A DNA stretch of 64,000 nucleotides from Isoetes taiwanensis (GCA_021234155.1 JAJEKV010000038.1:3602036-3666035); one strand, 5' to 3'. Counted from the stretch's first letter, positions 22,791-34,936 are shown. Notes: a model not told the origin generated them from the letters alone. A program made the numbers and translations.

Positions 22791-25133
22791 TGCTATTCTT
22801 CTACCCTACTAATATGCAAAACTACAAGGCTGACACTAAACTACATATATGGAGTCTATACAATTGTAATAAAAACCGCCGATGGGATATATTAACAGGC
22901 AATGCTTCAAGCGAGGAAAAATAACTAGACATTTTGTATCTACAGAGCTCATAGCTGACCCGAGTTATATCCATATATAGGAGAAGATTAATTAGTCTCA
23001 AAGCTAAAGGCAACAAATCCGCCAACAAAAGCTTTCAATCCAAAGAACCTCTGTAACAACCACAACCCGATGCCGCATTGCCAACAACCGAGGTAAAACA
23101 ATAATCTCAAGAATGCCCGCATGCAAAAACAATGATCTTCAATCATTTCAATTAAATCTGCTTCCTTCCCTAATCTCGACCATTTGCCACACGGTGCACA
23201 AATCAAGACTATTCACGGCATAGGACAAATAAGCGGTAGTTCATCACCATTCCCTTAACTTGCAAAAATATTTTTACCGGCTTGTTCAAAAACACAAATC
23301 CTTGCTAAGGCTACATTTGTTTGTTTATATCGCATGTAGGCCATTCCTTGCAAACTCTAAAAATACAAAATACATCGATCAACCCATAAAAAAATCCTTA
23401 AAAGCGAGCTTAAAAATCCAATTTAGCCAAAAACCCGGGATGGGGAAGGATTTTTTACGGAAGAAAGGTAACAATCTTGGGGGAATTTACAATACATTTG
23501 GTCGGAGAGAGTACTTAGGGAAATCGGGCTCTGCGTCCTCCCCAAGTTCTTTGCTACGTTATGGAATCTACGTATTTTTTTTCAAAGCATCAAAAGGAAA
23601 GATCATCCGCTCCTATCTCGGGCCATATGTTCTAGAATCGGGTTCAAAATGCGTCGAGAATTCATGCTTGCCAAACCATAGAATTAGCCCAATATCGAGA
23701 GTTTATCGTCTTAGGTAATATAGAGGTAGCAACTCACCGTAGTTTTTCTAGCTCGGGCGCGGGGTTTGGTGTTTTAGTCGGTCGCAGAGCTTTCGTAAGG
23801 AATATACAAAAACAGATGACCTTTGGGAGGAGGGTTAGGTTACGATGGAATCATGACATGAAAAAGACATTAATTAGTACTTGGCTCATTCTCATCTGGC
23901 GAGCCTCGGATGAAAAATGCAGACTTGGCGACATGTTTCCCAACCAAATGGTTGTGCATAAAGACAACATTTTGTTTTTGATTCCCGGTCCGACGACGAC
24001 TACATCAATGCTTGGGCTTGAAGAACTTGAGACATATATCGGATGAAATCAGATCTGCATCAACGGTGAGTTAGAATTCTAAAATCTAATTGAAATTAGA
24101 ATATGCAAAATCAAAGAAATAAGCACGAGAACATAAAGCGCATAACGTCTTGGCAATCTTTACAAAATGGGTTTTGAAAGATTTTAACAGAATTTGCACA
24201 TTTCTATTGAATCATATGTAGATTACCTCACAAAGGTAAATTTGAATCAAATGTTCTTCCACACGCTTGAGAGTTAATTTTGTGGCGGGGAGCATGAATA
24301 CCTTCAAATTTTTGGTGCTATCTTTACTCAATCCGCCCGATCGGATAGAGATATTGTAACTCCATGTCAATGCATCAAACCCGGCAAAACACTGTTTTGC
24401 CCTAGCGGAATACCCTAACGGATAGTTTTCTAACAAATCCATTTGGCAAACAGGAAGGATTCCGGTACAAAAAAATGGCTCTGACGCATTTAAATTGATA
24501 AATGCGTAAATATGTATTCGCCACTCGTCACTTCTGCGAACACAGTCTTTCTTTGCAAAATCATGGCACATCTAGAAGAACATGTTTCATCGCATGATCA
24601 TGCATTAGAATCAACAAATCTGCAATAGAAAGAGAGCATCTATTGCATATCCATTGCAAAAGCTAAAAATAGAGGAAATTTGGCTTCCAACCACAAAACA
24701 GAGTAAACTTTAGAATATTGAAGGCCTCACATTGTCAATATCAAACCTCAAATATGGCCGGGTTCTTACAGAGGACGCTTCACCTAATTCCCACAGGGCT
24801 AAGATGCTCCCCAAACAACAAATCAAACCTCTCTTCAACATCCCCGCAACAAAAAGCACAAAGCCAAGTAATGCTAAAGCTAGATAGATTAGAAACAAAG
24901 AGATCGTACAAAATTGAAGAGTCGTGACCTCCATAGCGCATGCATCGACCTCCATAGTCGAGCTTCCAGATTTGGAGCCGGTTAGCCGATTTCCACGCCT
25001 GGCCGCCCAGCGATCGCCACCGCCAATTTTCGTGGTCGAGCAGTTTTTAGCGGGTCCACCGGCATATGCTAGGCATATCTTGGGCATATACCAATATGCC
25101 CACATACCCATATAACGAGGGTTTGCCCCCTAG
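22791..25133. other. Insert interior right of the transporter fragment, unassigned
   Basis: Open stretches exist, including a minus-strand one at 25111-24710 with a hydrophobic segment (ISLFLIYLALALLGFVLFVA). I cannot match any to a family. They might be introns or upstream exons of the captured transporter, but no HAK/KUP N-terminal motif was seen. Confidence 0.3.
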
Positions 25134-25349
25134 GGGCAACCCAAAAAATAAAAATAAAACAATCTCCCATTTTGTTACCCTAAAATTTTGCTCGGGCCTC
25201 ACATGCTTTTGAGAGCTCATTTCGTCGGCCAAGAATAGCGGTTTGCAAGGCCGCAAACTGTGTTTTTTTTTTTCGTTCTTAAATTTGAGACAAGATGGAA
25301 CAAATTTTAAAGATCTTTGGGTATGGCAATCTTGTTTAAGTAGGTTTTG

Positions 25350-26330
25350 AGTTTATAGCTATAGAAAGTGAGAGGACATCAATGTTGCAAAGGCATATGG
25401 GTTTGGATCTTTATCCGTAGATGGATAGTCAAATTATTCAAGTCATTTGAAGAAACTTGTTTCACGTGGTAGAGATTCCAATAATTGATCAAGCTCTCAC
25501 AGACCGTGGTATCAGAAATTTTACAATCCCAAACAGAGGTGGGAACTATTGACAACAAAAAATGATAGTCGAGGGTCATTCCTAGTGACCGGGCATTAGC
25601 TATTTGTAATTATGCACACCTGCAAAAGGATTTGCGTGATCGAGATATCAGTGCATTCTCGCTCATCTAAGGAAATGATAAAGGTTGAATGCTTGGTATT
25701 GTTTACTCACTTGGTATTATTTTTTGCAGCAATGTTGATACTTGAGAGAATTATAGGCCCGTTTGCACCCTTAGCCCGGGTTAGCCCTGTTTTGCTATCT
25801 TTGTTTGCGGGAATGATGATAGTGATAGAGTTGAAGATTTATTTAATGGATGGATTGCGCATGGGCCTATGCATCCATTGTACAGACTATAGCATAGAAA
25901 ACAACGAAACAAATATCATGCAATTAAGTATGTTGCGGGGTTTGCTTGTAATAGATGATCTACATTTTGCAATGGTTGGCATCGAGGGGAAATATGTGAG
26001 GATAAACTAAAGGAAGGTTAAAAAAGAAGGATCGCTAATTTTTTCGACCGCCCGGCCGATTTGTCCTTGCCGACCCTTTGCATGTCTTAATTATTATTTA
26101 GCGTAGGAAACCTGTTCAAAGTTATGGGGGGCATGCTCCCAACATTCATGCAAGCTTGGGCCACCAACTTGCATATTTGTGTTCATGCTTGCATGTGAAT
26201 GATGGCTCTCTTAACGATACTATGTGAATTAAATGTAAGGCATCTTGCCACTATCTCGAAAATTACATGATAGTGAATCATGCATCTTCCGTACACACGC
26301 ACATATGCGGGATTATTTGGGTGCTTATAA
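25350..26330 (+). pseudogene. GCP2-like gene fragment, copy 2
   Basis: Homologous to 12640-13620. The DDLHFAMVGIEGKYVRI block is at 25954-26007, and the ILPLSENYM-type block survives only as broken sequence near 26235-26300. Splice-like AG borders present in copy 1 (for example TTTGTAG before AATGATGATAG) are changed here to GCGGG. More degraded than copy 1, or affected by sequence error. Confidence 0.55.
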
Positions 26331-27039
26331 TTTGGTACATCTCGCTTTCTTATGTTCATGTGTTTGAATATTAGCTAATTTGAACGTTTGTTTACAGTTC
26401 CATCTGTTTATTAAGCTTTACATTTTGGGAATATGCTATGTCTTACCTTGCATCAGTCTTTCCTTTTTGCTGCTATCCCCGCGGATCCCGGTATTTGCTT
26501 GTTGCTCTCTTATTTAATACAAAATATGTCGGTGGATGAGTAGGAATGTGAATTATGCTTTGTAAATTTCTGGAGACGTTCACAAGTCCATGCAAGAAGA
26601 TGCTTATAAGAGCCAGATTCACAATTCGCCCTCCGTAGCTCTTTGCATTTAAAAGCTATCATTGGCAGGTGTAATTGAGGCATCTAAAAATAGGAGAAAT
26701 TTTGAACTTAGTTTTCTAATAAGGCAGAACGTACATTTTCCATCTGCATTTTGCTCTGTAGATATTTTTTTTGCTTTGTTTTCCTTCTTATTGTGAGTGT
26801 TGTCAATTACATTTGCTAGATTCATCTATATCAACAGAAAAGATAAATGACTCTTGGCGGTGCCCAAGCACCCACAAGAATTGACTTAGAAGATAGAACA
26901 GCTCAAAGATAATGGTTTTAAGTATATAGCTAAAGAAAGTTGAGAGGACATCAATGTAAACAAGAGGAATCATTCTTTAGGTAGATGGCGAGAGTGAATT
27001 ATGTTTTTGATCTAAAAAATTGTTTGAGAGCTTTTAATA

Positions 27040-27405
27040 TCTGTCACAATAGCTTTGATGCCGTGTGGAAGCATGGAACCACTTTGTAAGACTCTTTGTA
27101 TACATGAGTACCGAGCTGGCAAGATTGTTGTTTACAATGTTTGAGGGTCATGAAATACCAATTGTCCATCGTTCATGATGTGTATAGTTTGAAGCAAAAC
27201 TCTAGTATTAGTTGTGCTGTGTGGAAGCATGGAACCACTTTGTAAGACTCTTTGTATACATGAGTACCGAGCTGGCAAGATTGTTGTTTACAATGTTTGA
27301 GGGTCATGAAATACCCATTGTCCATCGCTTCATTTAACATGAAGAAATGGGCGAGGTGGATTTGCTAACCAAAGGCGACAATAACATTGTTGACAATGAA
27401 GTTGG
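27040..27405 (+). pseudogene. SEC11-like signal peptidase catalytic subunit fragment, tandemly duplicated
   Basis: At 27190-27405 the translations give LVLVVLCGSMEP (the catalytic-serine GSMEP box), then MSTE, RAGKIVVYNV and GHEIPIVHRFI (the catalytic-histidine VHR box), then GEVDLLTKGDNN. This is the block order of the eukaryotic signal peptidase SEC11/SPC18, an ER membrane enzyme. A 109-bp part (27063-27171) is repeated at 27219-27327 with one visible difference, a 156-bp period. Frameshifts and an in-frame stop make it non-functional. It is absent from the matching place in copy 1 (about 14070). Confidence 0.78.
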
Positions 27406-28260
27406 GCACTTGGCTTCATTCTGTGTTGTTCTTTTGGCTTTTTATTGTATGATGGTTAGCCTAAAATTGATAGATTTCCCTCTTCATTTCGTATTTTTGT
27501 TTTTGTTTCCTTCTTAATTTGACAGTTTTTCCACTACATTTGTCAAATTCAGCTATATCAAGCAGCTGCCCTGCTCCCACAATTTGATATGGAAGATAAT
27601 AATGGTGGTTTTGCGTATATTGCTAAAGAAAGTTGAGAGGACATCAATGTGGACTACAAGAATTTTAACTCATACATTTTGAATGTTGGTTGTTGTAGTG
27701 CACATAGGCTGGATCTCTATATGTGGATGGTTTTATTAGGATCCAGATTTAATGAAACTTGTTTCACGTGGTACAGTTCCAATAAATCAGTCAAGTCCTC
27801 ATATAAAAATAGGCAAGCAAAAATCCACGTATCCATACTAGCAAGGTGTAACCAAAAAAGATGTAAGTCAGTAGAAGAATTGGAGCAGTAGAAGAGGTGG
27901 AGAGTAGAAGAGGTGGAGCGCCCTTGTCCTACTTTTTGAGAAGAGTCTAGCACAAGGTAGGTAGGTTTATTTCGATGCCAATCCGAGCTAATTTTAAACA
28001 TCTCGCATTTTGCAAACCTATGGAACTGTGTTATTAATATATAGAATATGATCATTATCTCTACTGTATTGTTCAATTAGTGGCTCATTGATGCAAAACA
28101 GACAGCTTAGTACTTTTGACTGATCCACCAATATGGATACTTATCTTTGATAATGCTTTAAGCAAAGTTCGTGTTGTTCTATTAGTAAGCGTAATCTGTT
28201 TGTAGTTAAAAAAGTCTCGGGGCACCACACTACCATCTTGTAAGAAATAAGCACCTTAAC

Positions 28261-29922
28261 AAGCCACTCCAAATGTACAGGCATTACAGGAAAAACGGAC
28301 GTAAAGAAAATGAAGGGTAAAGGAATATTTAAGAAGAATCATTCCTTAGGCCACAATAAATTATGTTGAACAACTATTAAATATTTGAGAGCTCTAATTT
28401 TTTTATTACATAGAAAATGCTCTTACGGCTTAAGTTCTGGCCACCTGGAAATTTTGACATGGCAATGTTCTGTGGGGTCAACATTTGCCGACGGAGCTTA
28501 AAACATGACGTGGCTATGACGTTGTGAAAGCGATGAAGCACAAGGGTGTCAAATTTTACACCTCACACCCCCGTATATCACCACGCTCCCCATACCCCCG
28601 TATATCACCCCGCTAATATTCGTTGTCATGTAAACATGTTGAAATACCCTCTCGCTAAAACAAAACCGGAAGGGATAAAACAAAAATGCTCTACATCCAA
28701 TTTGTTAACGGATCAGATGCCGATTGCACCTCATTTGCCTACACAGAGAGAAACCAACGAAAGAGGATATCTTCATGTCTCCTGCCGATTTGTTCATCTA
28801 TGTAGTCGCTATCCATATCTAAGCTATAATTCAGTTCTAGAATGACAACGTGAACAAGCATCGAAACTAAAATGTAATTCCAGGAGATTTTATATGACCA
28901 CAAAGAATAAAAGACATTATTGTTTCCCCTACAAGATATGGAGCAACCAGCTAGAATTTAAGGCTCCAATCATGACCTACTCCCCTTCAAATTTTATCAT
29001 TGCCCCATCTACGCCAATTACAGGGCTCCAATTCCAAGCCAATCAAGATTGGCTTCAAAACCCAACAAGGCTGATTTTTTTGCAGATTGACCATGTCTAC
29101 ACCCTCCAACCAAACCAAGGCAAAGATATCTCGTAACAAACACATCGAAGCCGGTCCAAACCCCCTGCAATCGGGAGAAAAGGGAAGAACCGAAATAGGT
29201 GAAGGTGGAGTTGCCCTCCAAAATCAGAACCAACAAGAACCAAGAAGCCGCCATAGATGCCATCGCAGCCGATTTGAGCTGAGGCAGGCCGCCCAGGCGC
29301 CTGCATGGCCTCCATCGCCTCCTCCATCCGTCGGGCTGGTCAGGCCGCCCCCATCGGGCTGCCCTTAGCAGCCCCTGTGAACAGGGGCCCTGCTATTTCT
29401 CACCATGCAAACCCCTCATGCCATAACAAAAAAAAAAGTCCCCCTTTTCCCGGCTAACCTACGCCAAAAATCATAGGAAAGTAATATTTTGGGGATGTAT
29501 TGAGCCAATGCAGCTGGGTATAGTTGCATTTTGCATTAGATTTGCAAATCATGCCGATGTAGCGATTTAGCTTGTTTTTCATTTGCATTTTGGATTACAT
29601 TTGCAAAATGGTCTAGCCTATTCTTTTAGTTGCATTTTGTATTACATTTGCAAAATTATGCATTTGTTGTCATCTAGATTGTTCTTTTCTTAGTGTGGAA
29701 TTCGAGCCCATGCAAAAGATCCACGGAATAAAAAAAAAATGCAAAATGAATCGTTATGTAGAGTTGCATCTTTTCTTTCTTTGAGCCTGTGGGATGTTTG
29801 GTATATTCGAAAAATCCAAATCTAATTCTAAATGGCTAGATTCTTTAAGAACCTCTTAGTTGGCATGTCAAACACCCACTGCTTCAGTTAAAGCACTCCA
29901 AATCCATCTTATATGCCAAATA
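28261..29922. other. Intergenic; GC-rich foldbacks near 29355
   Basis: No gene supported. GGGCTGC-CCTTA-GCAGCCC (29356-29374) and CCCCTGTGAACAGGGG (29372-29387) form adjacent hairpins just before an A-run. Such a structure is sometimes found at the end of retroposons, but no boundary could be proved. Confidence 0.3.
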
Positions 29923-30115
29923 GGATGTGGATTTAACAGAAAAATACCTCAATGATGAATCAAGCAAAGAAACAAACACAAGGAATTCATTTGGGGTGCT
30001 CAACTCATTTGAAGATTTAAAAGCCCAGAACTTGATACTTTGCACTCAGAATTGACTGAAAAGACCGAATTCTTGTCCGAAGACACTTTCTTGCTTTCTA
30101 TTCTTGAGGAATTTG

Positions 30116-30125
30116 ACCCTTGAGA
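30116..30125. repeat. Left 10-bp target duplication of retroposon
   Basis: ACCCTTGAGA here and at 31283-31292. The undivided site ACCCTTGAGA is present once in copy 2 near 34560. Confidence 0.85.
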
Positions 30126-31282
30126 TTTTTTTTTTTTTTTTTTTTTTTTTTTGGAGGCAAGGTGACACCATGAAGGTGCCATTTTTATATTATCAAATAA
30201 AAGAGTACATGCATCAACAATATGGGAAGTTACTACAGGAGCATACCTCAACATCTTCGCTTCCCATAAGCTATGCTTATTCAGAACTCCTTAAGAGTTA
30301 GATTGGAAATATTTTAGCAAATCAGATAGCCATGTTATTTATGGCTTGGTAAAATTAAGCACACAAAACTTTCACAAATAAAGAAAATATACGGATAAAG
30401 AGACATGTTTTTGTAGAAAAACCGCCACATCGATCCAAAGAGTCGCCATCGCCAACGCCTCTACGATCCCCGTCCGGACACTAAGAGGGATCTTGATGCA
30501 ATCTTTGCATTGTTGGGAAATACGGTTATCCTCAAGTTGGCTAGGCTTAGAACAAGCTCCACCGCCAAACTCCTCTCTAAAGTCCAGGTGCATAATATAT
30601 CTCAAGATTTGATGTCCCTAGCTCGGCATTATCATCACAATCCCTTCTCAGAAATCAATCTTGTCAAAGAACTAACTGAATATAACAAACTTGAGCCTTA
30701 TAGAATTCTCAAGATTGCAAACTGTCATGGAACCTTTAGCCACAAAACCCAATCCCCAGGAGCATCCCTAGATAGACTTAAATAAAAATATTCTCCAATG
30801 AGGATCACATTCTTGAGGAATTTCTTTTCTTTCTCAAGATTGCGGTTCATGTAACCTCCCCGACTAAGAATCTCTTGCATTTCAAGATCTAGAGGGATAA
30901 GATACCATGTCCTTGACCACCAAATACAATCAAACTCTTTGCCAAGAAAAGAGTGTGAAAGATAAAGGAAGAACCTATGATGCTTAACACTGCTCCAAAA
31001 TATACACGAAGAACTCAAAGAAGATTATGCCCTACAAAGAAAAACGATCTCCCTTACCCGGATCCAAGAAAGACCTCTTGAAATCAAAAGAAATCGATTC
31101 TTTGCAAAAGATAATCGGATCTTAGAACAACGAGATCATCTTCAACCCGCTACAGTCTTGTCAGGCGTCATAAGGATCTCCTGCCTGGCTCCAGAGAAAC
31201 AAGAAAAATTTCATTCCACCGCAGCAGTACCGACTTGGAGAGGCGGCAAGAGGCCGCCTAAACCTGCCGCCCTACCTGCCCT
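30126..31282 (-). mobile_element. 1.16-kb poly(A)-tailed retroposon inserted in unit B copy 1
   Basis: Starts on + with 27 T (30126-30152), that is, a poly(A) tail on -, preceded on the element strand by a small hairpin GGCACCTTCATGGTGTC. It is flanked by 10-bp direct repeats, and copy 2 of the surrounding unit lacks it precisely. So it inserted by target-primed reverse transcription after the duplication. On - it contains a 97-residue open stretch (31018-30725) with LIPLDLEMQEILSRGGYM and a further one (30605-30372). I cannot assign either. It may be a 5'-truncated LINE, a non-autonomous retroposon or a processed pseudogene. Confidence 0.8.
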
Positions 31283-31292
31283 ACCCTTGAGA
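31283..31292. repeat. Right 10-bp target duplication of retroposon
   Basis: Matches 30116-30125. Confidence 0.85.
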
Positions 31293-31750
31293 AATTTCAC
31301 TATGCTATGTAGCCCATTAGTGTTGGTCTACCGTCATCTTATTCTATATATTATTCCCATAACCTTGGCAAGATCCCTCTTGTTTATGGTTACTCATACC
31401 ATTCGATAGCTTCTGTATGTAATTAAAACTTAGGACACATCAATATAATCCTGCATAGTAATTATGCACACTAATCTTTCTTCATACATTCATATCCCAA
31501 GATTCATAATCAATTTCTGTACCACTTTAACGATCTCAAAATTTATAGCTTGGGAACTGCCAAATCTGGATACTGCCTTTCTCATGTCCAATCCGATGAC
31601 TAAGTTTCAATTCGAGTTTAAAAGTCTAACATCTTCTATAACTTAACTCTAAGAAGAATTATAATTATTAAATGAACAATATATATGTCCTTAGAATCCT
31701 TTTATTCCATTAAGGCTAAGCAAGTACTGGACTAGAATTGAAACATTGCA

Positions 31751-31848
31751 ATTGTATTTCAAGACATATAGTCGAGTGATCAATTCGGCATGTACATAAG
31801 CCTGGGCATGCCGAATTGATCACTCAGCTTTATATCTTGAAATACAAT
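31751..31848. repeat. 98-nt foldback (miRNA-precursor-like), unit B copy 1
   Basis: Two 42-nt arms (31751-31792 and 31807-31848) with a 14-nt loop pair at about 38 of 42 positions. The central shared sequence is AGTGATCAATTCGGCATG and its complement. Length, loop and scattered mismatches resemble a plant microRNA precursor, but a small inverted-repeat element fits equally well. A second copy is at 34937-35034. Confidence 0.6.
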
Positions 31849-32559
31849 TAGAAATGGGTCTTTGTCTAGTCGTGCCATTTCAGCACTATACAAATAAAGC
31901 ACATGCAAACAATTGTATCTTTCCCCTTTATATGGCGTGAGGAAGAACTACGCAAGGCATAGCGTGACCCGTCTTTATCAAAGTCATAGACCCATATTTA
32001 ATCTTCTCCCAAGAGCAGCCTTCAAAGGACCTTACTCGCTTTTTAACCTAACCTTCCTCTGCTGCTATTACCAACTTGTCGTAAGAATCAGAAATGCTTA
32101 CCTTGATAATTCTGGTCCATTCGTCCTTGCATTCAGAGGCTAGAATCTTGGTCCTGATGGAGCACAAATCTAACGCCTCTTCCTCTCTTATATGAAGCCA
32201 AGGACAATCTAGAAGCTTCCAAAACAATGCACCAAGGATCTTCCAAAACATACTCCAACATCTAGAACGTGTTTAGAAGCTTCCAGTCTATTTTCATCCA
32301 AATTGTTTTGATGCGTACACATGTGCTATCCAAAATATAAAAAATATCTTATGTTAGAGATAAAGTTATTGGGCATGTCTGAATCACGCCCTAACTTCTA
32401 TGGTTGAGATTGAATTAAAAAGTTGCACGGTTCAAATAATTGGATTGTTTTCTTTTCTTTTCACTTTAGCAATTTGGGCTTTTTGATGCCCCTAGTAAGC
32501 TAGATTCACCACCCTATGTGTTCATCTGGGATGTTTTCTTTCTATATTTATTAGAGTAT

Positions 32560-33010
32560 GCATTGGGCATTGCCTTCCAATCTGTTACATGGCATTGACA
32601 GGCTGGATGAATATTTGCTTTGGTACATGTGCAAAAACAAGACATGCAGAGACTCCTAAATCATCATAGCAAGGGACTTTACCTCGACCGAGCATTTTTG
32701 AACTGCTCCTTTCTTTGCTCAACATTGGCAATAAGTTTTAAACATACACAATAGTCTTCATGACTTCATTCCTTCCACGGGAAGTTTGGCAGTCCCGAAT
32801 ATTTTAGCATCGATCCGACAAACATTGAGTGAGGTTCTCTTCTTTCCCTTAGCCACACTATTTTTCTTTGGGGTGAATACACGCATGTTAATTGCCTTCT
32901 AATTCCATGATTAGCACAAAAAACTTTAAATTCTTGGGATAAATACTCACCTCCTCTACCTAATCTTACATATCTAACCTTTCTTCCAGTACAATTGAGT
33001 GTGCATATCC
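32560..33010 (-). pseudogene. Ty1/copia integrase remnant, unit B copy 1
   Basis: The minus translation gives GGEYLSQEFKVFCANHGIRR, then QLTCVYSPQ, then SMLKYSGLPNFPWKE, and after a gap AHVPKQ. This is the C-terminal part of the copia integrase core (E-F-x-x-F-C-x-x-x-G-I) followed by its downstream block. No complete domain, RT or LTR was found nearby. Confidence 0.7.
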
Positions 33011-33459
33011 ATTACCTCCTAGAGATATGATCCCAGTATCTTAATGAAGCAAAACTGTGCAACATCACATAGATTTGGTTCGTTATTTGGACCAACTTAG
33101 AATAGTGCATCCTAATAAGTGCAAGTGCTTGTCAATTCTAAAGAGTGTGGTACTCCTCCTCAATAACTCCTGAATGATAACATTGAGAGAGCCATCACCC
33201 CATCTCAATTCGAAGATAGTGAGCACCGGTACGGATGGGCAATGAGTCTAAGGCTTCCTTCGAGGTAAATGTGTTCGCAGATAATGTTGTAAACCCAGCT
33301 CAAACATAGGATTCATCTAGTTTTTTAGTGTGACATTTTTACCAGTTCCAAACTCTCAGCATCACAAAGAATGTTGAGATAGCATGCATCAACATTTTAC
33401 TTCAGGTGATTCCTCCTCGATCTGCACCAATTCCATCTGGAGAGACAAGCTTCTCCTTC

Positions 33460-34330
33460 CAATAGACTTTAAGGGATTGCAGACCCATAGTCATGGTATA
33501 GAAGAGGTTTGAGAGATGAGCATTGCCCATACTGACCACCTTCTAAAAGTATATGAGGTGACGTTCTAACGCCGCCCTGACAATGTGAAACCGGCGGTCT
33601 CAGATAGAAGTATCGATAGTGGATCCAAGACTTTACTTCAAGTGCCCAAGGCGAAAAGTCCTTCAAAACACACTCTAAGTCATTCCTAGTAGCAAGTAAT
33701 ACCATCGGTCCACCATCTCCAACCCATATAGAAGAACAAGCTCCACCAATACGTGTGAATAAGAGTGACCAGTAGGTCTAGTCTTAAAGCTCTGCTTTAT
33801 AACTGTTGTTTTGCATTGTATATAGCGTCTTCCAACTTGCCACGACTCATTCCCACATAGAAGTGTCCCAAAATATGGTGTCTCTAAATATGGTAATAGT
33901 GAACTCTACTTTCAATGCATTTGTAGATGGACCCAACCTCCATCAACGATGATATGAGGATGAGATGAGGCGTAGCTAATTGGATGAACGACATTCCAAT
34001 GGGCTGGCGGAGAAAAGTATTTTGGGCATCTAAGTGTTGCCACATATCGGCTGGGGTGTAAGCTAAGAGATCCACATTTATCAGCGTTTATGAGTTGCTG
34101 AATGATCTGGTGCATAAGCTAAGGCCCTCCACTTGCATGCTGAACAAGCCTCCTTGGTGGACCCCAACACTATTGTTGACAAGTTAGCCTGACGATCGCA
34201 TTCAGGCTAAGAATGTTTCTTACAACTCATGTACTACATTCTGCAACTCCAAAGGGACTCCCAACTGCATTAATCTCTTACCTAGCTTTTCCTTAGGTAT
34301 CGTGTCAAAATTTTCCGTATTTATATGATG
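33460..34330 (-). pseudogene. LINE reverse transcriptase remnant, unit B copy 1
   Basis: On - the order of blocks is FDT-like sequence and VPLELQNVVHELYEK near 34240-34310, DLLAYTPADMWQHLDA (YADD-like region, degenerate) near 34020-34070, and LRLDLLVTLIH, then VELVLLYG, near 33730-33830. This is the RT fingers-to-thumb order of a plant LINE clade. Multiple frameshifts. Repeated at 40130-41060. Confidence 0.55.
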
Positions 34331-34936
34331 AGCTTAAAACACTATTTTATATGCAAAATAGGATGTGGATTTAACAGAAAAATACCTCAATGATAAATCA
34401 AGCAAACAAACAAACACGAGGAATTTATTTGGGGTGCTCAACTCATTTGAAGATCTGAAAGCCCAGAACTTGATACTTTGGGCTCAGAATTCACTGAGAA
34501 GATCAAATTCTTGCCTAAAGACACTTCCTTGCTTTCTATTCTTGAGGAAATTATTTGACCCTTGAGAAAGTTCACTATGCTATGTAGCCCATTAGTGTTG
34601 GTCTACCGTCATCTTATTCTATATATTATTCCCATCACCTTGGCAAAATCCCCCTTGTGTACTAAAATTGGATACTCATACCATTCGATAACTCTTGTAT
34701 GTAATTAAAACTTAGAACACTTCAATATAATCCTGCATAGTAATTATGCACACTATTCATATCCCAAGATTCATAATCAATTTTTGTACCACTTTAACGA
34801 TCTCAAAATTTCTAGCATCTTCTATAACTTAACTCTAAGAAGAATTATAATTATTACATGAACAATATATATGTCCTTAGAATCCGTTTATTCCATTAAG
34901 GCTAAGCAAGTACCAGATTAGAATTGCAACATTGCA

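Larger units (their letters stand above)
18986..25142. mobile_element. ~6.2-kb insertion between parts A and C of copy 2
   Basis: Copy 1 joins parts A and C directly (GATTAAAAGATAAAAATAAAAC near 12455). In copy 2 that junction is separated by this stretch. Near its left end is GGGTTGCCC (19002-19010) and at its right end GGGCAACCC (25134-25142), a 9-bp inverted pair. The insert carries a HAK/KUP potassium-transporter fragment on -. No transposase was recognised and no clean target duplication is visible. About 20 unexplained bases precede the left motif. It could be a gene-capturing DNA transposon or a nested LTR-type element. Confidence 0.5.
25143..28260. repeat. Segmental repeat unit copy 2, part C
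   Basis: Matches 12470-14740 from AATCTCCCATTTTG through GTCTCGGGGCACCACACTAC. It differs by an extra ~500-bp stretch (about 26966-27480) carrying a SEC11 fragment, bracketed by a ~160-190-bp direct repeat (26765-26965 and 27500-27655). It shows selective loss of CAG/CTG relative to copy 1. Confidence 0.8.
29923..34340. repeat. Segmental repeat unit B, copy 1
   Basis: Repeated in the same orientation at 34350-41060. It starts with AAATAGGATGTGGATTTAAC and ends near TACCTAGCTTTTCCTTAGG. The unit contains a copia integrase remnant, a 98-nt foldback and a LINE RT remnant. Copy 1 is interrupted by the retroposon at 30126-31282. Confidence 0.8.

Noticed and set aside
23260-23718. 152-residue plus-strand open stretch in the 6.2-kb insert
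   Set aside because: No recognisable motif. It lies in the stretch with altered CAG/CTG, where stop codons such as TAG/TGA contexts may be distorted, so its length is not good evidence.
29087-29368. Proline/arginine-rich 93-residue open stretch
   Set aside because: Low-complexity GC-rich translation with overlapping open frames on both strands; no family support.
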